64,000 nt of DNA from Oscillospiraceae bacterium (GCA_017545185.1 JAFWQJ010000003.1:43615-107614); one strand, 5' to 3'. Counted from the first letter of the stretch, positions 35,809 through 44,240 are shown. Program-made: numbers and translations. The notes: generated by a model from the letters alone, not told the origin.

Positions 35809-36363
35809 GTGTCCGAAGAAACAGTGGTTCGCAACTGCGCGCCGACACTCGCCGGCATCAAAACCGGAAATCTGTTCCGCTGCCGCTATGACAGCATCGT
35901 CGAAATGCGCGATTCTGTGCGTTTCTGGAACCGCAAACTCCACAGCAAGGGCGTCCGCATCCTGCCGCTGCGGTACTGCGGACATCATGCTCTGATCTAT
36001 CTGTACCGTCCGGCTCAGCTTGCGGACGATCTCCATAACGATCAGGCAAAAGCGATCCTCCGGCATTGCGGCTACCGGCCGGACACCGCAGAAAAATGCA
36101 TTGCCACGCTGATGCAGCGGATGAGAGAATCGGATGATTTCCCGCACGAGATCGGGCTGTTTCTCGGTTATCCGCCCGAGGATGTCTCCGGGTTCATTGC
36201 GCATCATGCCTGCGGCTATAAATGCGCAGGCTGCTGGAAGGTCTACGGCGACGAGCAGAAATGCCGCCGTCTGTTTGCGAAATACAAGCAGTGCACACGC
36301 ATCTATGAAACCTGTCTGGCACGCGGCAGAGATATCGTATCCATGACCGTTGCAGACCGTTAA
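35809..36363 (+). CDS. DUF3793 family protein
   Basis: The 184-residue protein matches DUF3793, with LAGIKTGNLFRCRY, HHALIYLYRPAQLADDL, FPHEIGLFLGYPPEDVSGFI and a Cys cluster around CGYKCAGCWKVYGD. The domain is frequent in iron-regulated loci of gut Firmicutes, but no reaction is known. Start GTG 35809 is set by AAAGGGGG eight bases upstream. It diverges from the DUF2325/flavodoxin operon and shares an iron-dyad region with it. Confidence 0.82.
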   Translation: MSEETVVRNCAPTLAGIKTGNLFRCRYDSIVEMRDSVRFWNRKLHSKGVRILPLRYCGHHALIYLYRPAQLADDLHNDQAKAILRHCGYRPDTAEKCIATLMQRMRESDDFPHEIGLFLGYPPEDVSGFIAHHACGYKCAGCWKVYGDEQKCRRLFAKYKQCTRIYETCLARGRDIVSMTVADR

Positions 36364-36398
36364 AAAGCAGCAGTACACCGCGGTGTACTGCTGCTTTT
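36363..36398. terminator. perfect bidirectional terminator
   Basis: An uninterrupted 36-base palindrome, AAAAGCAGCAGTACACCG and its complement, between the convergent DUF3793 and ABC permease genes. Confidence 0.9.
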
Positions 36399-36399
36399 G

Positions 36400-39144
36400 T
36401 TATTCTGCGTTTTTCAGTGCCAGAACCTTCGGGATCCTGCGGATGCGGATGAAATCGCAGACAGTGATCAGGAGATACGCCGCCGTAACCAGCGCGAACT
36501 CTTTGATAAAGCCCTCCGGCTTCATGATGAACGTGAAATAGCCGCCGAGCGTCTGCATCATGATCTCCCACATCAGCTTCATCGCATAGAAACCGATCGC
36601 CATGGCGATCAGCTCCGTGATGATGACAACGACCGCCGTCGTGAGCAGATAGAGCCGTGCGATCTCGCCGTCCTCATAGCCGAGGATCTTGACCATCGCG
36701 ATCGGGAGCTCATTCTTCTCAATGATGATCTTTGTCAGCAGATACAGGATGATCGCCGCGATAATCACGCAGATATACTGGAAATACACGATATAGTTTC
36801 CGATGGAATGATCGAGCTGATTTGCGATCTTGATCATGTCATCGGAAGTGATGCGCTTGACGATCTGCTTTTCGTCGATATCGGTGATCGTTTCATCCGA
36901 AAGATACCCGCTGAATGCGTCCGCATCGCGTTCAAAGATCTCGTTGAAGCGTTCATTCGGCATGAATACGGCCAGTGCCGCGTCGTAGCTGTACACACCT
37001 GCGACATGCCATGTATACTGCTTGTTTTCGTACTTTTCGTGCATGGTAAAGCTGTCGCCCGTATTCAGATGATACTTGCCTGCAAATGCAGTTGAGATCC
37101 ACATATCATCCGGTTTATCCGTTTTTCCCGTACTGATATATCTGCTGTTTTCTGCAATGCCGTATACCGAGATCTCCTCATTGTATTTCTCGGTGCGGTA
37201 TTCCAGTGCACCCATGGAAACCGGCTCCGCGCCTTCTGTTGCCGTGCGGATGATCTCACCGTCCTCATCCTTGTAATCTGTCAGAAGGACCTGCTCCTTT
37301 GCAAACATCATGCCCGGCATGGTGTCCTGATAATACGAAAGCGTCGAGGGCAGTCCGACGACCAGCGAAAGCAGCAGCATGACGAAATTGATCCCGACAA
37401 ACAGCATCAGATAATTCGGGATGTTCTGCAAAAACACGCGCAGACGGAACCGCCGGAAGAAACGCCAGCGCGGCAGGCGCACCGCTTTTTTGCGGCGGGT
37501 CTTTTTGAGGTCATGCCGCAGGAATTTCAGCGGAGAGAGCCGCAGCATCCGGACGATCACAACAAAGTTGATCGCGAGCATCAGCACAAACGGTATGATC
37601 GTCGTGCGGATGAATGCTTCCGGCGTCCAGAGCGTTTCATAGGTCGGCAGGCTGTAGCTCAGATAGTACATCCCGACCGCAATGTCTTTGAACACGGTAT
37701 AGCCGAGCACATTGCCGATGACCGCAGCAAGGATCACGACCAGCAGCGGCGCGCTCATATAGTAGCGCAGCAGCTCCCCTTTCGTGAATCCGGATGCGCG
37801 CAGCGTACCGATCGAGGACGCTTCTTTCTCCAGCGTGCTGCTGATATTCACCGCAAAGATGAATGCAAGCACCGCCGTCAGCACATAGAGAATGACGCCG
37901 CTCATCGCCATGTCCGTGCCGAGATCGTCCTCCGCGAAGTTGATCGCAAGATTTGCGAATGCCGGCACATAATCCTTGATCTCCGTTTCCTTTTCGGCAG
38001 CGGCGGCCTGTGTGATGAGTGCTTTCAGGAAGTGGTCGGAAAGCGTTTTTTCCTCGTAGAGATCGGCAGGCTTGTTCTTGTATGTGAAAGCATAATTTGC
38101 GTGCAGCGCCGTGCCGATCCGCGCAAAGCCTTCATCCGTTACCATGCCGACATCAAAGGTCAGCGCGTCAAACATGGTGTCGGTATTGCTCTCATAAAGC
38201 GTGATGTAATCGGTGAAGGACGCCAGTCCGACGACCTCGAACTCCGCGCCGTCCGCCTTCACCGTATCACCGATCTGAATGCCGGCGTTTTCCGCGTGCA
38301 TCCGGTCAATGATGATCTCGCGGTCATTCTGCGGGGCTCTGCCGGAAAGCAGGTCGAAGAGATCGACTTCCTTTCTGGTGTTATAAACGCGGATCTTTCC
38401 TTCAAATGCAGCATCGTCCGGAATATGCTCATCCGCATTCTTAAAGAACAGCTCATATACATTGACCGGCACCGGATCAAAGTTCCGGTCAAGCTCGTAG
38501 CGCTCCGCAAGCTTGGTATATTCCTTGTCGATCTCCCTGTCGATCTTTTTATGCGCCTTGTCCTCCGCTTTGGAAAGCGCATCCTTATATTCCTCGGAAT
38601 CCCACGCCTCCTTCAGCGCATCGCTGACCGCTTTGTCATAGCTTTCCTCCATTGCGGTTTCCAGCGCCTGACTGAGCATCTCCTGCCGCATGTCATCCGG
38701 AAGCTCCGCACCGGCCTCTGCGATCTGCGCATCGACTGCCGCCGTCACCTGCTCCGTGATCGCGGCTCTGACCTGCTCCCGCACCGTTTCTTCGACGGCC
38801 TCCCGCACGGCATCCACGATCTCCGGTTCGGCATCCCGATAGGCACGCTCGCGGAAAATCTTTACCATATCGGCCTTTTTGCCGGATGCGATCGCTTCGA
38901 GCACCTCCGGCTCCGGAATGCGCGACAGCTCAAAATGGCCGTCCTCGCGGCGGAATTTTGCCGCATTGCCGTTCAGCGAGGTCATCATGCTGTTGTTTGC
39001 GACATACATGCCGGAAACAAAGCCGATCGTCACGACCAGCATCGCAAAAATCATCAGATAGCGTTTCCAGTCGCGCAGCAGATCGCGCCAGACCCGCTTA
39101 TGCAGCGGATTTTTGGGGCGCTTCCCAAATGAAATCTTCTCCAT
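36400..39144 (-). CDS. FtsX-type ABC permease with long helical domain
   Basis: The 914-residue permease has an N-terminal helix (YLMIFAMLVVTIGFVSGMYVA). A long Glu/Ala-rich coiled region follows (about 95-220, e.g. VREAVEETVREQVRAAITEQ), then a MacB-like extracytoplasmic domain. Two FtsX membrane blocks lie near 430-560 and 770-905. It pairs with the ATPase gene 12 bases upstream. The stop lies just after a strong shared terminator. The substrate is unknown; the manganese-riboswitch leader upstream raises a metal link. Confidence 0.85.
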   Translation of the reverse strand: MEKISFGKRPKNPLHKRVWRDLLRDWKRYLMIFAMLVVTIGFVSGMYVANNSMMTSLNGNAAKFRREDGHFELSRIPEPEVLEAIASGKKADMVKIFRERAYRDAEPEIVDAVREAVEETVREQVRAAITEQVTAAVDAQIAEAGAELPDDMRQEMLSQALETAMEESYDKAVSDALKEAWDSEEYKDALSKAEDKAHKKIDREIDKEYTKLAERYELDRNFDPVPVNVYELFFKNADEHIPDDAAFEGKIRVYNTRKEVDLFDLLSGRAPQNDREIIIDRMHAENAGIQIGDTVKADGAEFEVVGLASFTDYITLYESNTDTMFDALTFDVGMVTDEGFARIGTALHANYAFTYKNKPADLYEEKTLSDHFLKALITQAAAAEKETEIKDYVPAFANLAINFAEDDLGTDMAMSGVILYVLTAVLAFIFAVNISSTLEKEASSIGTLRASGFTKGELLRYYMSAPLLVVILAAVIGNVLGYTVFKDIAVGMYYLSYSLPTYETLWTPEAFIRTTIIPFVLMLAINFVVIVRMLRLSPLKFLRHDLKKTRRKKAVRLPRWRFFRRFRLRVFLQNIPNYLMLFVGINFVMLLLSLVVGLPSTLSYYQDTMPGMMFAKEQVLLTDYKDEDGEIIRTATEGAEPVSMGALEYRTEKYNEEISVYGIAENSRYISTGKTDKPDDMWISTAFAGKYHLNTGDSFTMHEKYENKQYTWHVAGVYSYDAALAVFMPNERFNEIFERDADAFSGYLSDETITDIDEKQIVKRITSDDMIKIANQLDHSIGNYIVYFQYICVIIAAIILYLLTKIIIEKNELPIAMVKILGYEDGEIARLYLLTTAVVVIITELIAMAIGFYAMKLMWEIMMQTLGGYFTFIMKPEGFIKEFALVTAAYLLITVCDFIRIRRIPKVLALKNAE

Positions 39145-39156
39145 GCTGCAGCCCCC

Positions 39157-39873
39157 TTACCATTCCAGCTCGGCGGCTGTGATCTTCTCTGTGTTGCGGT
39201 CATCGTGGCGGATCTTGCCGTCACGCAGCTTGATGACATGGTCTGCCATGCGCCTGATCGCCTCATTGTGCGTGACCATAATGATCGTATTGCCGTACTT
39301 TTGATTGACCTCCTCGATCAGCTGCAGGATCTCCTTCGATGTGGTGTAGTCCAGTGCACCGGTCGGCTCGTCGCAGAGCAGGATATCCGGATTCTTGACG
39401 ATCGCACGCCCGATCGACACACGCTGCTGCTGACCGCCGGAAAGCTGATTCGGCAGCTTGTAGCGGTGCTCGAACAGGCCGAGGATCTTCAGCAGCTCGT
39501 CAATATCCAGCGGCTTGTCGGACAGATACGCGCCGGTCTCGATGTTCTCCTTGACGTTGAGATTCGGGATGAGGTTGTAGGACTGGAACACATAGCCGAG
39601 ATGCTTGCGGCGGTAGCGCGTCAGGCTCTTTTCGTTCATATCCTCCAGCTTGTCGCCGTTGATGAGGATCTCGCCCTCGTCTGCGCTGTCGATGCCGCCG
39701 AGGATATTCAGCAGCGTGGACTTGCCCGAGCCGGACGGCCCCAGCAGCACACAGAATTCGCCCTTGCTGACCGTGAAATCCAGCCCGCGCAGAACATCCT
39801 GCTTCGTATCCCCGGTACCGAAGCTCTTTTTCAGCCCGTGTACTTCCAAAAACTTTCTTTCTGCTTCGCTCAT
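39157..39873 (-). CDS. ABC transporter ATP-binding protein (MacB/LolD type)
   Basis: The 238-residue ATPase has Walker A GPSGSGKST, VFQSYNLIPNLNV, signature QLSGGQQQRVSIGRAI, and Walker B LLCDEPTGALDYTTS. RBS AGGAGG precedes the ATG at 39873. It resembles the ATPase at 23.3 kb throughout, so the two exporter pairs are paralogous. Confidence 0.92.
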   Translation of the reverse strand: MSEAERKFLEVHGLKKSFGTGDTKQDVLRGLDFTVSKGEFCVLLGPSGSGKSTLLNILGGIDSADEGEILINGDKLEDMNEKSLTRYRRKHLGYVFQSYNLIPNLNVKENIETGAYLSDKPLDIDELLKILGLFEHRYKLPNQLSGGQQQRVSIGRAIVKNPDILLCDEPTGALDYTTSKEILQLIEEVNQKYGNTIIMVTHNEAIRRMADHVIKLRDGKIRHDDRNTEKITAAELEW

Positions 39874-39895
39874 AATGTCCTCCTAACGGCTTAGC

Positions 39896-39952
39896 AGTTG
39901 AATATGTGCTCAACTGATGATGCGTTATAGCATAACTCAGCGGCATTGTCAA
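39896..39952 (-). promoter_or_regulatory. promoter and operator of the second ABC exporter
   Basis: Minus-strand TTGACA (39952-39947), 17 bases, TATAAC (39929-39924). Just downstream is an inverted repeat AGTTGA-N8-TCAACT (39896-39915), different from the iron dyad, which may be a site for another regulator. Confidence 0.7.
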
Positions 39953-40027
39953 CCCCTTTTCGGGAAAAATTTTCAGGCCGCCTCCTGCGCGCCGTCAGCA
40001 GCCGTGAACCTGTCCGTTGTTTCAGGC

Positions 40028-40062
40028 AAAACAAAACGGACATGACCGAAAGCCATGTCCGT
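40028..40062 (-). terminator. terminator, likely expression platform of the Mn riboswitch
   Basis: Stem ACGGACATG/CATGTCCGT (40036-40062) followed on the minus strand by TTTTGTTTT. It lies 60 bases after the riboswitch aptamer and before the exporter's own promoter. Confidence 0.8.
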
Positions 40063-40122
40063 GAACGTCATGTTCAGACTCCATGCATAGCTTACGGCGG
40101 ATATTTGCCCGAAAAGTTATAC

Positions 40123-40204
40123 ATGAGTCTCGCAAATTAAAACAAGCCAGACCCGAAGGCCAGGATGTTGACTTGTTACTCGAAAGAGCTTGCTACTCCC
40201 TCAT
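40123..40204 (-). ncRNA. yybP-ykoY (manganese) riboswitch aptamer
   Basis: Read on the minus strand, the element opens with ATGAGGGAGTAGC and closes with TTTGCGAGACTCAT; ATGAG and CTCAT form P1. A short GCTC/GAG hairpin follows the first conserved block. Then ACAAG/CTTGT encloses the conserved TCAACAT loop and a CTGGCC-TTCG-GGTCTGG-like hairpin. The GGGAGTAGC, TCAACAT and GCGAGAC blocks in this order are the hallmark of the yybP-ykoY family, which binds Mn(II). No Mn exporter gene of a familiar kind follows; the next gene is the ABC ATPase. Confidence 0.82.
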
Positions 40205-40213
40205 TACGCTTTC

Positions 40214-40242
40214 ATTCTAATACAGAACGGTTGGTTTGTCAA
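40214..40242 (-). promoter_or_regulatory. promoter of the riboswitch leader
   Basis: Minus-strand TTGACA (40242-40237), 17 bases, TAGAAT (40219-40214), ending ten bases before the riboswitch P1 stem. Confidence 0.8.
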
Positions 40243-40360
40243 TAGGCAGAACGCAAATATCATAAAAATCCAAGAATCGAATAAAAGCATTTCTGCTTCG
40301 GGCACGAATCATGTGCATGATTACATAACAGGAACGCAAAGTTCCGTTTCGTCGGGGCCG

Positions 40361-40729
40361 TTAATCTGCCGGATGCAGGCTTTGCAGCGTCTGCTCCGGG
40401 ATCTCTGCCAGCAATGCCAGAACCGCCCCTTCCCGATCGGCAAATGCCGGGAAACATTTTTGCATCATGGAATCAACCGTGCTGTAATATGCCTGATACC
40501 GGGCAGCGGCCTCGGCGCCCTTTTCAGTCAGGTAGATGATATTGTCATCGTCCTTGGTGATCAGTCCGAACGAAACCAAGTGCTTCAGCATGGTATGGAT
40601 GCTGGACTTTTTATAGTGGAAATACTCAGCCAGATAGGTATTGCGAATCGGTTTGTCAGCATCGGCAAATGCTTTCATCGTCAGCAGATAACGAATATTT
40701 GCCGCAGTGAGTTTTTCATTTGTATCCAT
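40361..40729 (-). CDS. winged-helix transcriptional regulator of the second feo operon
   Basis: The 122-residue protein has a winged helix (NIRYLLTMKAFADADKPIRNTYLAEYFHYKKSSIHTMLKHLV) followed by LITKDDDNIIYLTEKG, like the DNA-binding half of DtxR/MarR-type regulators. A full metal-ligand set is not visible. ATG 40729 follows AGGAGA. It is the last gene of the feo operon, separated from the small Cys-rich gene by a hairpin, so it may feed back on iron uptake. Confidence 0.75.
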   Translation of the reverse strand: MDTNEKLTAANIRYLLTMKAFADADKPIRNTYLAEYFHYKKSSIHTMLKHLVSFGLITKDDDNIIYLTEKGAEAAARYQAYYSTVDSMMQKCFPAFADREGAVLALLAEIPEQTLQSLHPAD

Positions 40730-40745
40730 AGTATTTCTCCTGAAA

Positions 40746-40775
40746 GCGGGCAGCATACCGAAATATGCCGCCCGC
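40746..40775 (-). terminator. hairpin between the Cys-rich peptide and regulator genes
   Basis: GCGGGC(G/A)GCATA pairs around a six-base loop. No T run follows, so it may be an mRNA processing or attenuation stem. Confidence 0.45.
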
Positions 40776-40780
40776 TTGTC

Positions 40781-40951
40781 TTAATGCTTATGGCATGAGC
40801 CGCAGCAGCCGCAGTGTGCGCAGTCACACCCGCAGGAAGATTTCCCTTTTTTCTTATCCCGGATCATCGAGATCACGACCGCAGCCACAACGGCAAGCAG
40901 GATCAGCGAAACAACGATCGTTCCGAGATTGTCGGTCAGCCATTGCAGCAT
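40781..40951 (-). CDS. FeoB-associated Cys-rich membrane peptide
   Basis: A 56-residue product: MLQWLTDNLG, a membrane helix (TIVVSLILLAVVAAVVISMI), a Lys-rich KKKGK turn, and a C-terminal tail with seven cysteines (CGCDCAHCGCCGSCHKH). This is the usual architecture of the FeoB-associated Cys-rich membrane protein family. Its start lies four bases after the feoB stop. Confidence 0.9.
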   Translation of the reverse strand: MLQWLTDNLGTIVVSLILLAVVAAVVISMIRDKKKGKSSCGCDCAHCGCCGSCHKH

Positions 40952-40955
40952 GAGA

Positions 40956-43370
40956 TCAGCTCCCCTGTGTACGCAGCTTTTCAGTCAGCGTCGTGGATTC
41001 CGTATACTTTTTGATAAACAGCATGTAGATCATGACAGCGAGGATCGCAATTGCAAACACCAGACCGATCGGGTTGACGCTTCCGGTGAACAGACCGCCG
41101 AACTGATTGATCATGAACGCAACTGCATACGCAAAGCCGCACTGATACAGAATTGCGAACCATGTCCATTTTGCGTTGTTCATTTCACGCTTGATCGCGC
41201 CGATCGCGGCAAAGCAGGGTGCGCAGAGCAGATTGAACACGAGGAAGGAGAAGCCAGTCACGCCGGTAAAGGCCGCTGCCAGCGTCTGCCAGACCGTCCG
41301 GTCGCCGCCGCCGTAGAGAATGCCCATGGTACCGACGATGTTTTCCTTTGCGACCAGTCCCGTGAACGATGCGACAGCCGCCTGCCAGTTGCCCCAGCCC
41401 AGCGGTGCGAAGATCCACGCGATGCCGCTGCCGATCCTTGCGAGAATAGAGAGGTCAAGCTCATCCTCGGAGAGCATCCGGAAGCCTTCGTCCGTGAAGC
41501 CGAAATACGATGTGAACCAGACAAAGATCGTCGAAAGCAGAATGATCGTGCCGGCCTTTTTGATAAACGACCAGCCGCGCTCCCACATGGAGCGGAGCAC
41601 ATTGCCGAGCGTCGGCATGTGGTATGCCGGCAGCTCCATGACGAACGGTGCAGGCTCGCCCGCAAACAGCTTCGTCTTTTTCAGCATGATACCGGAGACG
41701 ATGATCGCCGCCATGCCGATGAAATACGCAGATACCGAGATCCACGGAGAACCGCCGAAGATCGCGCCTGCGATCATGGCGATGAACGGCACCTTTGCGC
41801 CGCAGGGAATAAAGGTCGTCGTGATGATCGTCATACGGCGGTCGCGCTCATTTTCAATGGTACGGCTCGCCATGATGCCCGGAACGCCGCAGCCCGTGCC
41901 GACCAGCATCGGAATGAACGACTTGCCGGAGAGACCGAACTTGCGGAATACGCGGTCGAGCACAAATGCGATACGCGCCATATAGCCGCAGGCTTCGAGG
42001 AATGCGAGCAGCAGGAACAGCACGAACATCTGCGGGACAAATCCGAGCACCGCGCCGACACCGGCAACGATACCGTCGAGGATCAGTCCTTTGAGCCAGT
42101 CCGCCGCGCCGACCTTATCCAGACCGCTTTCCACGATCGACGGAATGCTCGGTACGAATGTGCCGTAGTTTGCCGGATCCGGCTCCTCGCCGTATTCGTC
42201 CAGCGTTTTCAGTGCTGCCTGATAATCGTCCAGCGTTGCGGTTTCTTCGGAGATCTCAAGCGTTTCTTCATCCTCAACTTCATAAGTGAAATCGTTGATA
42301 GGTTCAACGCCGTTCGCCTCGGTGAAGGCATCATAGCCGTCCGCGATCAGCTGTGCAGCAGCATATTCCTCCGACGCTTCTTCGTATTCCTTCGTGCCCA
42401 TGCCGAACAGGTGGAAGCCCTCATCAAAGAGATTGTCATTCGTCCAATCGGTCGCCCAGGCACCGGGGCCCTTCATCGCGATCAGATAGACAAGGAACAT
42501 GATGACGGCAAAGATCGGCAGGCCGAGGATCCGGTTCGTCACGACCCGGTCGATCTTGTCAGAGGTCGTCAGCTTTCCGGCAGAATGCTTTTTGTAGCAG
42601 GCCTTGATAACCGAAGCGATGTAAACATAGCGCTCGTTCGTGATGATGCTCTCGGCATCGTCATCCAGTTCTTCCTCGGCAGCATTGATATCCTGTTCAA
42701 CATGCTTCAGCGTCGATTCCGGAATATTCAGCTTTTCGAGCACCTTGTCGTCGCGCTCAAAAACCTTGATCGCGTACCAGCGCTGCTGCTCCTCCGGAAG
42801 ATCATGCACGACCGCTTCTTCAATGTGCGCGATCGCGTGCTCGACCGGGCCGGAGAAGGTGTGCTGCGGGATCGTTTTCGTATCCTTCGCCGCCTTGATC
42901 GCGGCCTCGGCAGCTTCCTTCACGCCCGTGCCCTTCAGCGCGGAGATCTCGACGATCTCGCAGCCAAGCTGACGGGAAAGCTCCTTGGTATTGATCTTGT
43001 CGCCGTTCTTCTTAACGACATCCATCATGTTGATCGCGATCACGACCGGAATGCCGAGCTCCACAAGCTGTGTGGTCAGATAGAGGTTGCGCTCCAGATT
43101 CGTGCCGTCGATGATGTTGAGGATCGCGTCGGGGCGCTCCCCGATCAGATAATTACGCGCGACGACCTCCTCCAGCGTATACGGCGAGAGCGAGTAGATG
43201 CCGGGCAGGTCGGTAACGGTCACGCCGTCGTGATCCTTCAGCTTGCCTTCCTTCTTCTCCACTGTCACGCCCGGCCAGTTTCCGACAAACTGATTCGAGC
43301 CTGTCAGCGCGTTGAACAGTGTTGTTTTTCCCGAATTGGGGTTGCCCGCAAGAGCGATGCGGATGTCCAT
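40956..43370 (-). CDS. feoB: ferrous iron transporter FeoB, large form (804 aa)
   Basis: ATG 43370 is preferred over GTG 43376 because AAAGGAAG then has normal spacing. The G domain shows GNPNSGKTT, NWPGVTVEKKEG, DLPGIYSLSPY and INMMD. The membrane domain has the Gate repeats (FLEACGYMARIAFVLD; GLVAKENIVGTMGIL). Compared with the 670-residue FeoB at 19.5 kb it carries an extra acidic segment of roughly 130 residues (about 305-435, e.g. YEVEDEETLEISEE) within the first membrane part. Confidence 0.95.
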   Translation of the reverse strand: MDIRIALAGNPNSGKTTLFNALTGSNQFVGNWPGVTVEKKEGKLKDHDGVTVTDLPGIYSLSPYTLEEVVARNYLIGERPDAILNIIDGTNLERNLYLTTQLVELGIPVVIAINMMDVVKKNGDKINTKELSRQLGCEIVEISALKGTGVKEAAEAAIKAAKDTKTIPQHTFSGPVEHAIAHIEEAVVHDLPEEQQRWYAIKVFERDDKVLEKLNIPESTLKHVEQDINAAEEELDDDAESIITNERYVYIASVIKACYKKHSAGKLTTSDKIDRVVTNRILGLPIFAVIMFLVYLIAMKGPGAWATDWTNDNLFDEGFHLFGMGTKEYEEASEEYAAAQLIADGYDAFTEANGVEPINDFTYEVEDEETLEISEETATLDDYQAALKTLDEYGEEPDPANYGTFVPSIPSIVESGLDKVGAADWLKGLILDGIVAGVGAVLGFVPQMFVLFLLLAFLEACGYMARIAFVLDRVFRKFGLSGKSFIPMLVGTGCGVPGIMASRTIENERDRRMTIITTTFIPCGAKVPFIAMIAGAIFGGSPWISVSAYFIGMAAIIVSGIMLKKTKLFAGEPAPFVMELPAYHMPTLGNVLRSMWERGWSFIKKAGTIILLSTIFVWFTSYFGFTDEGFRMLSEDELDLSILARIGSGIAWIFAPLGWGNWQAAVASFTGLVAKENIVGTMGILYGGGDRTVWQTLAAAFTGVTGFSFLVFNLLCAPCFAAIGAIKREMNNAKWTWFAILYQCGFAYAVAFMINQFGGLFTGSVNPIGLVFAIAILAVMIYMLFIKKYTESTTLTEKLRTQGS

Positions 43371-43389
43371 ATTCACGCTTCCTTTCTTT

Positions 43390-43407
43390 AGTTAGGTGTA
43401 CCTAACT
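43390..43407 (-). promoter_or_regulatory. perfect GTTAG-N6-CTAAC palindrome before feoB
   Basis: AGTTAGGT-GT-ACCTAACT is fully symmetric over 18 bases and lies between feoA and feoB. It is the strongest copy in the window and close to the known DtxR/IdeR consensus half TTAGGT. Confidence 0.75.
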
Positions 43408-43422
43408 TATGCTTATAAAGAA

Positions 43423-43644
43423 TCATTCGACCTCGATGAGTTCGGCATCCGCCTTGCGCAGCGACAGCTCATAGCCGCGCACCGTCAGCTCAAGCGGATC
43501 CCCGAGCGGTGCGACCTTGCGCACATAGATCTCTGTTCCGCGTGTGATGCCCATGTCCATAATGCGGCGCTTGATTGCGCCTTTGCCGTGCAGCTTCACG
43601 ACCTTGGTCTTGCCTCCGACCGGGATTTCTCTGAGCGTTTTCAT
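43423..43644 (-). CDS. feoA: ferrous iron transport protein A, second copy of the operon
   Basis: The 73-residue FeoA SH3-like domain reads VKLHGKGAIKRRIMDMGITRGTEIYVRKVAPLGDPLELTVRGYELSLRKADA, the classic FeoA pattern. It follows a second FeoA-like gene by 17 bases. Confidence 0.93.
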   Translation of the reverse strand: MKTLREIPVGGKTKVVKLHGKGAIKRRIMDMGITRGTEIYVRKVAPLGDPLELTVRGYELSLRKADAELIEVE

Positions 43645-43661
43645 GCTTCATTCCTCCGTTT

Positions 43662-43874
43662 TCAGACAAAGATTTTCCGTGCCATATCCGCGCCGATCGC
43701 AACGCGGGATTCCTTGACCTTGACAATCACATTCTCACCGAGATTGCTGATGAGCGTGACCGTTTCCCCGGCCGTAAAGCCGAGATTTTCGAGATGCTGC
43801 CTGAGCGCCGGCGTTCCGCCGATTTTCCGGATCGTCAGCGGCGTGTCGGCATCTGCAAGACTGAGCGGTAACAT
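43662..43874 (-). CDS. feoA: FeoA-domain protein, first gene of the second feo operon
   Basis: The 70-residue protein (ATG 43874 behind GGAAAGGA) is a divergent FeoA domain (TIRKIGGTPALRQHLENLGFTAGETVTLISNLGENVIVKVKESRVAIG). It lacks the conserved DPL turn of the next gene. Tandem FeoA proteins before FeoB are common in clostridia. Confidence 0.88.
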   Translation of the reverse strand: MLPLSLADADTPLTIRKIGGTPALRQHLENLGFTAGETVTLISNLGENVIVKVKESRVAIGADMARKIFV

Positions 43875-43897
43875 AATAAAGACTTCCTTTCCTTGCA

Positions 43898-43984
43898 ATT
43901 AGCTTTCGCTAATTGGCGGTCAGCATTCATGGATTAGACTTTGCTAACCGTTAGTATTGTATCACTTCCGGTTTGTTCTGTCAA
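43898..43984 (-). promoter_or_regulatory. promoter of the second feo operon with two dyads
   Basis: Minus-strand TTGACA (43984-43979), 17 bases, TACAAT (43961-43956). Dyads follow at 43933-43948 (ATTAG-N6-CTAAC read on the plus strand) and 43898-43913 (ATTAG-N6-CTAAT). Together with the 43390 copy this operon has three sites. Confidence 0.75.
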
Positions 43985-44107
43985 GCGGATTTCTCAGGAC
44001 AAGGGCATTTTCGTGAGAATGAATAATTGTTTGCGTAAGCTAACTGCATACATTGTACCTTATGTCACAGCGCGCCTGTCTGCTGACAGCCTGTCATCCC
44101 CCGTTCA
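43985..44107. other. intergenic stretch without a supported gene
   Basis: Only short frames and a lone GCTAAC half-site are visible between the feo promoter and the regulatory region of the next gene. Confidence 0.5.
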
Positions 44108-44188
44108 CAGATTCCTACATGATTCCACATTTCGCCGCCTGCGATTCCACATTCGTCCCATATTCCTTTCATATTCAGCGTTTATAAT
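44108..44188 (+). promoter_or_regulatory. likely two-component-controlled promoter of the carbohydrate-binding lipoprotein
   Basis: CAGATTCCTACATGATTC (44108-44125) lies 72 bases before TATAAT (44183-44188), and TTTCATATTCAGC overlaps the -35 zone. The HtrA gene at 48 kb has nearly the same pair of elements. ATTCCACATT also recurs at a 22-base period here. Confidence 0.6.
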
Positions 44189-44240
44189 AAAGCCATAGAA
44201 GCAAACCCGACCCCGACTGAATATGAAAGGATGTATAAAA

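Noticed and set aside
37513-39132. A 539-codon plus-strand open frame
   Set aside because: Antisense to the ABC permease gene, with a strongly biased translation and no start signals.
23974-39144. The two ABC exporter pairs considered as lantibiotic immunity or BceAB-type peptide-resistance systems
   Set aside because: No BceRS-like two-component genes are adjacent and the permeases have long coiled domains unlike BceB; the MacB/FtsX class fits better.
39896-39915. AGTTGA/TCAACT repeat considered as another iron dyad
   Set aside because: The half-site and spacing (6-8-6) differ from GTTAG-N6-CTAAC, so it probably serves a different regulator.
40929-43391. A very long plus-strand open frame (820 codons)
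   Set aside because: It is the mirror of feoB on the other strand, caused by codon bias; no ribosome site and a composition unlike real proteins.
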